Assembly (NCBI GenBank): GCA_035610835.1
Contig: CM069459.1
Location: 24,071,636 to 24,135,635, forward strand
Direction of reading: 5' to 3'
From: Ophiura sarsii
Taxonomy: Eukaryota; Echinodermata; Ophiuroidea; Amphilepidida; Ophiuridae
DNA length: 64,000 nucleotides
Below the pieces are notes generated by a model, which searched no databases, was not told the DNA's origin, and was given only the letters and a program-made list of their open reading frames with translations. A program made the position numbers and the translations under genes. Positions 63,528 to 64,000 of the stretch are shown piece after piece. The first letter of the stretch is position 1, and every line of letters starts with the position of its first letter.

Positions 63528-63955
63528 CTGTAGCGGTGGTAATTTCAGTCCAATGAACTTTGTGTGCTGTGTCGATTTTCAACCGTTTTGTTTCTTTTTA
63601 AATTTTTACGATTTGAAATTTGATTACTGTAAAAGCTGACATTTTCGCGGAGGTTTTATTTTCACGCTTTTTCACACAAATATTTTTTCCGCGAAAATTA
63701 TAACCCGCAAAAATATTGTTTTCAACATTCATGCAGTGCATTCAGAAGGTCGCCCGCGAAAAAAACAATTTGCGAAATGTTATGATATAAAAATGCGCGA
63801 AAATATCTTAACACGAAAAAATTGGCTTTTACAGTACATAAATGTATACACAAAAGAAATATATTTGCATTTTTATTTTTGTGGTAGCTTCATGCTTGAA
63901 GCGTGAGGAGCACCAACAAACGCGGAAATTAATGAAGCTTGAAAGTTTCCCCACT
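63528..63955. mobile_element. CTGTAAAAGTGG-type MITE, outer element of a second nested pair
   Basis: CTGTAGCGGTGGTAATTTCAG at the left and GAAAGTTTCCCCACTT at the right, with the family interior (ACGATTTGAAATTTGAT, ACAAAAGAAATATATTTGC) split by the inner MITE at 63627-63834. Confidence 0.7.
63627..63834. mobile_element. CTGTAAAAGCC-type MITE, inner element
   Basis: CTGTAAAAGCTGACATTTTCG and AAAAATTGGCTTTTACAG, TA at 63625-63626 and 63835-63836, 208 bp. Confidence 0.85.
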
Positions 63956-64000
63956 TAGGCGACGAAAAAACAAAACCCTGTTGCACGGGCAAACGGACCT
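63956..64000 (+). mobile_element. TAGGCGAC-type MITE, left end cut by the window edge
   Basis: TAGGCGACGAAAAAACAAAA, CCCTGTTGCACGGGC and AAACGGACCT form the cleanest left terminus of the family in the window. Confidence 0.75.

Overview
The window looks like a gene-poor, repeat-saturated stretch of nuclear DNA from a marine invertebrate. A deuterostome (echinoderm, hemichordate or cephalochordate) is my best guess, from the tRNA-derived SINEs and LINEs that end in a GCGC hairpin plus (ATT)n, the dense small inverted-repeat DNA transposons, and the absence of any bacterial gene organisation. The base composition is AT-rich. I found no host protein-coding exon that I can defend. The only convincing coding sequence belongs to non-LTR retrotransposons, and the only standard RNA gene is a tRNA-Asn(GTT)-like gene at 47.25 kb that is slightly degenerate.

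Layout. 0-12 kb: full and partial MITEs, including three copies of a 570-bp TA-flanked foldback family, two elements with 8-bp target duplications, a pair of TTAA-flanked elements sharing one target site, and the 3' end of a CR1/L2-like LINE. 12.4-17.4 kb: a 22-bp minisatellite, then a 26-bp satellite whose monomer is itself a hairpin, part of it organised as a 52-bp higher-order repeat. This satellite is interrupted by a pogo-like MITE, another MITE and a 694-bp tRNA-derived SINE whose head is present twice. 17.8-19.2 kb: a 280-bp tandem repeat. 21.6-22.0 kb: a 20-bp minisatellite. 22.6-27.6 kb: an apparently exact 2,498-bp tandem duplication containing a SINE with a 13-bp target duplication. 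28.2-29.8 kb: three related tandem arrays built on the palindrome TTGCGCAA. 30-47 kb: many MITEs (hAT-like, TA-flanked, TTAA-flanked, nested pairs) and short tandem duplications. 48.5-50.7 kb: a 5'-truncated but open LINE reverse transcriptase on the minus strand. 51.9-54.4 kb: a second copy of the same LINE on the plus strand, split by an 863-bp MITE. 54.6-64 kb: large palindromic MITEs, LINE 3' ends and further copies of the same MITE families.

How the parts relate. The same few MITE families recur throughout, and several insertions are caught with their target duplications intact. The older sequence can therefore be inferred at several points: removing the insertion restores the satellite monomer or the LINE reading frame. 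Nested insertions give a relative age order. The most unusual structures are the hairpin satellite with its dimeric-head SINE insertion, the TTGCGCAA arrays, and the repeated nesting of one MITE inside another. I found no evidence for a new enzymatic or defence system. Family names are given only where termini or protein motifs support them; no database search was possible.
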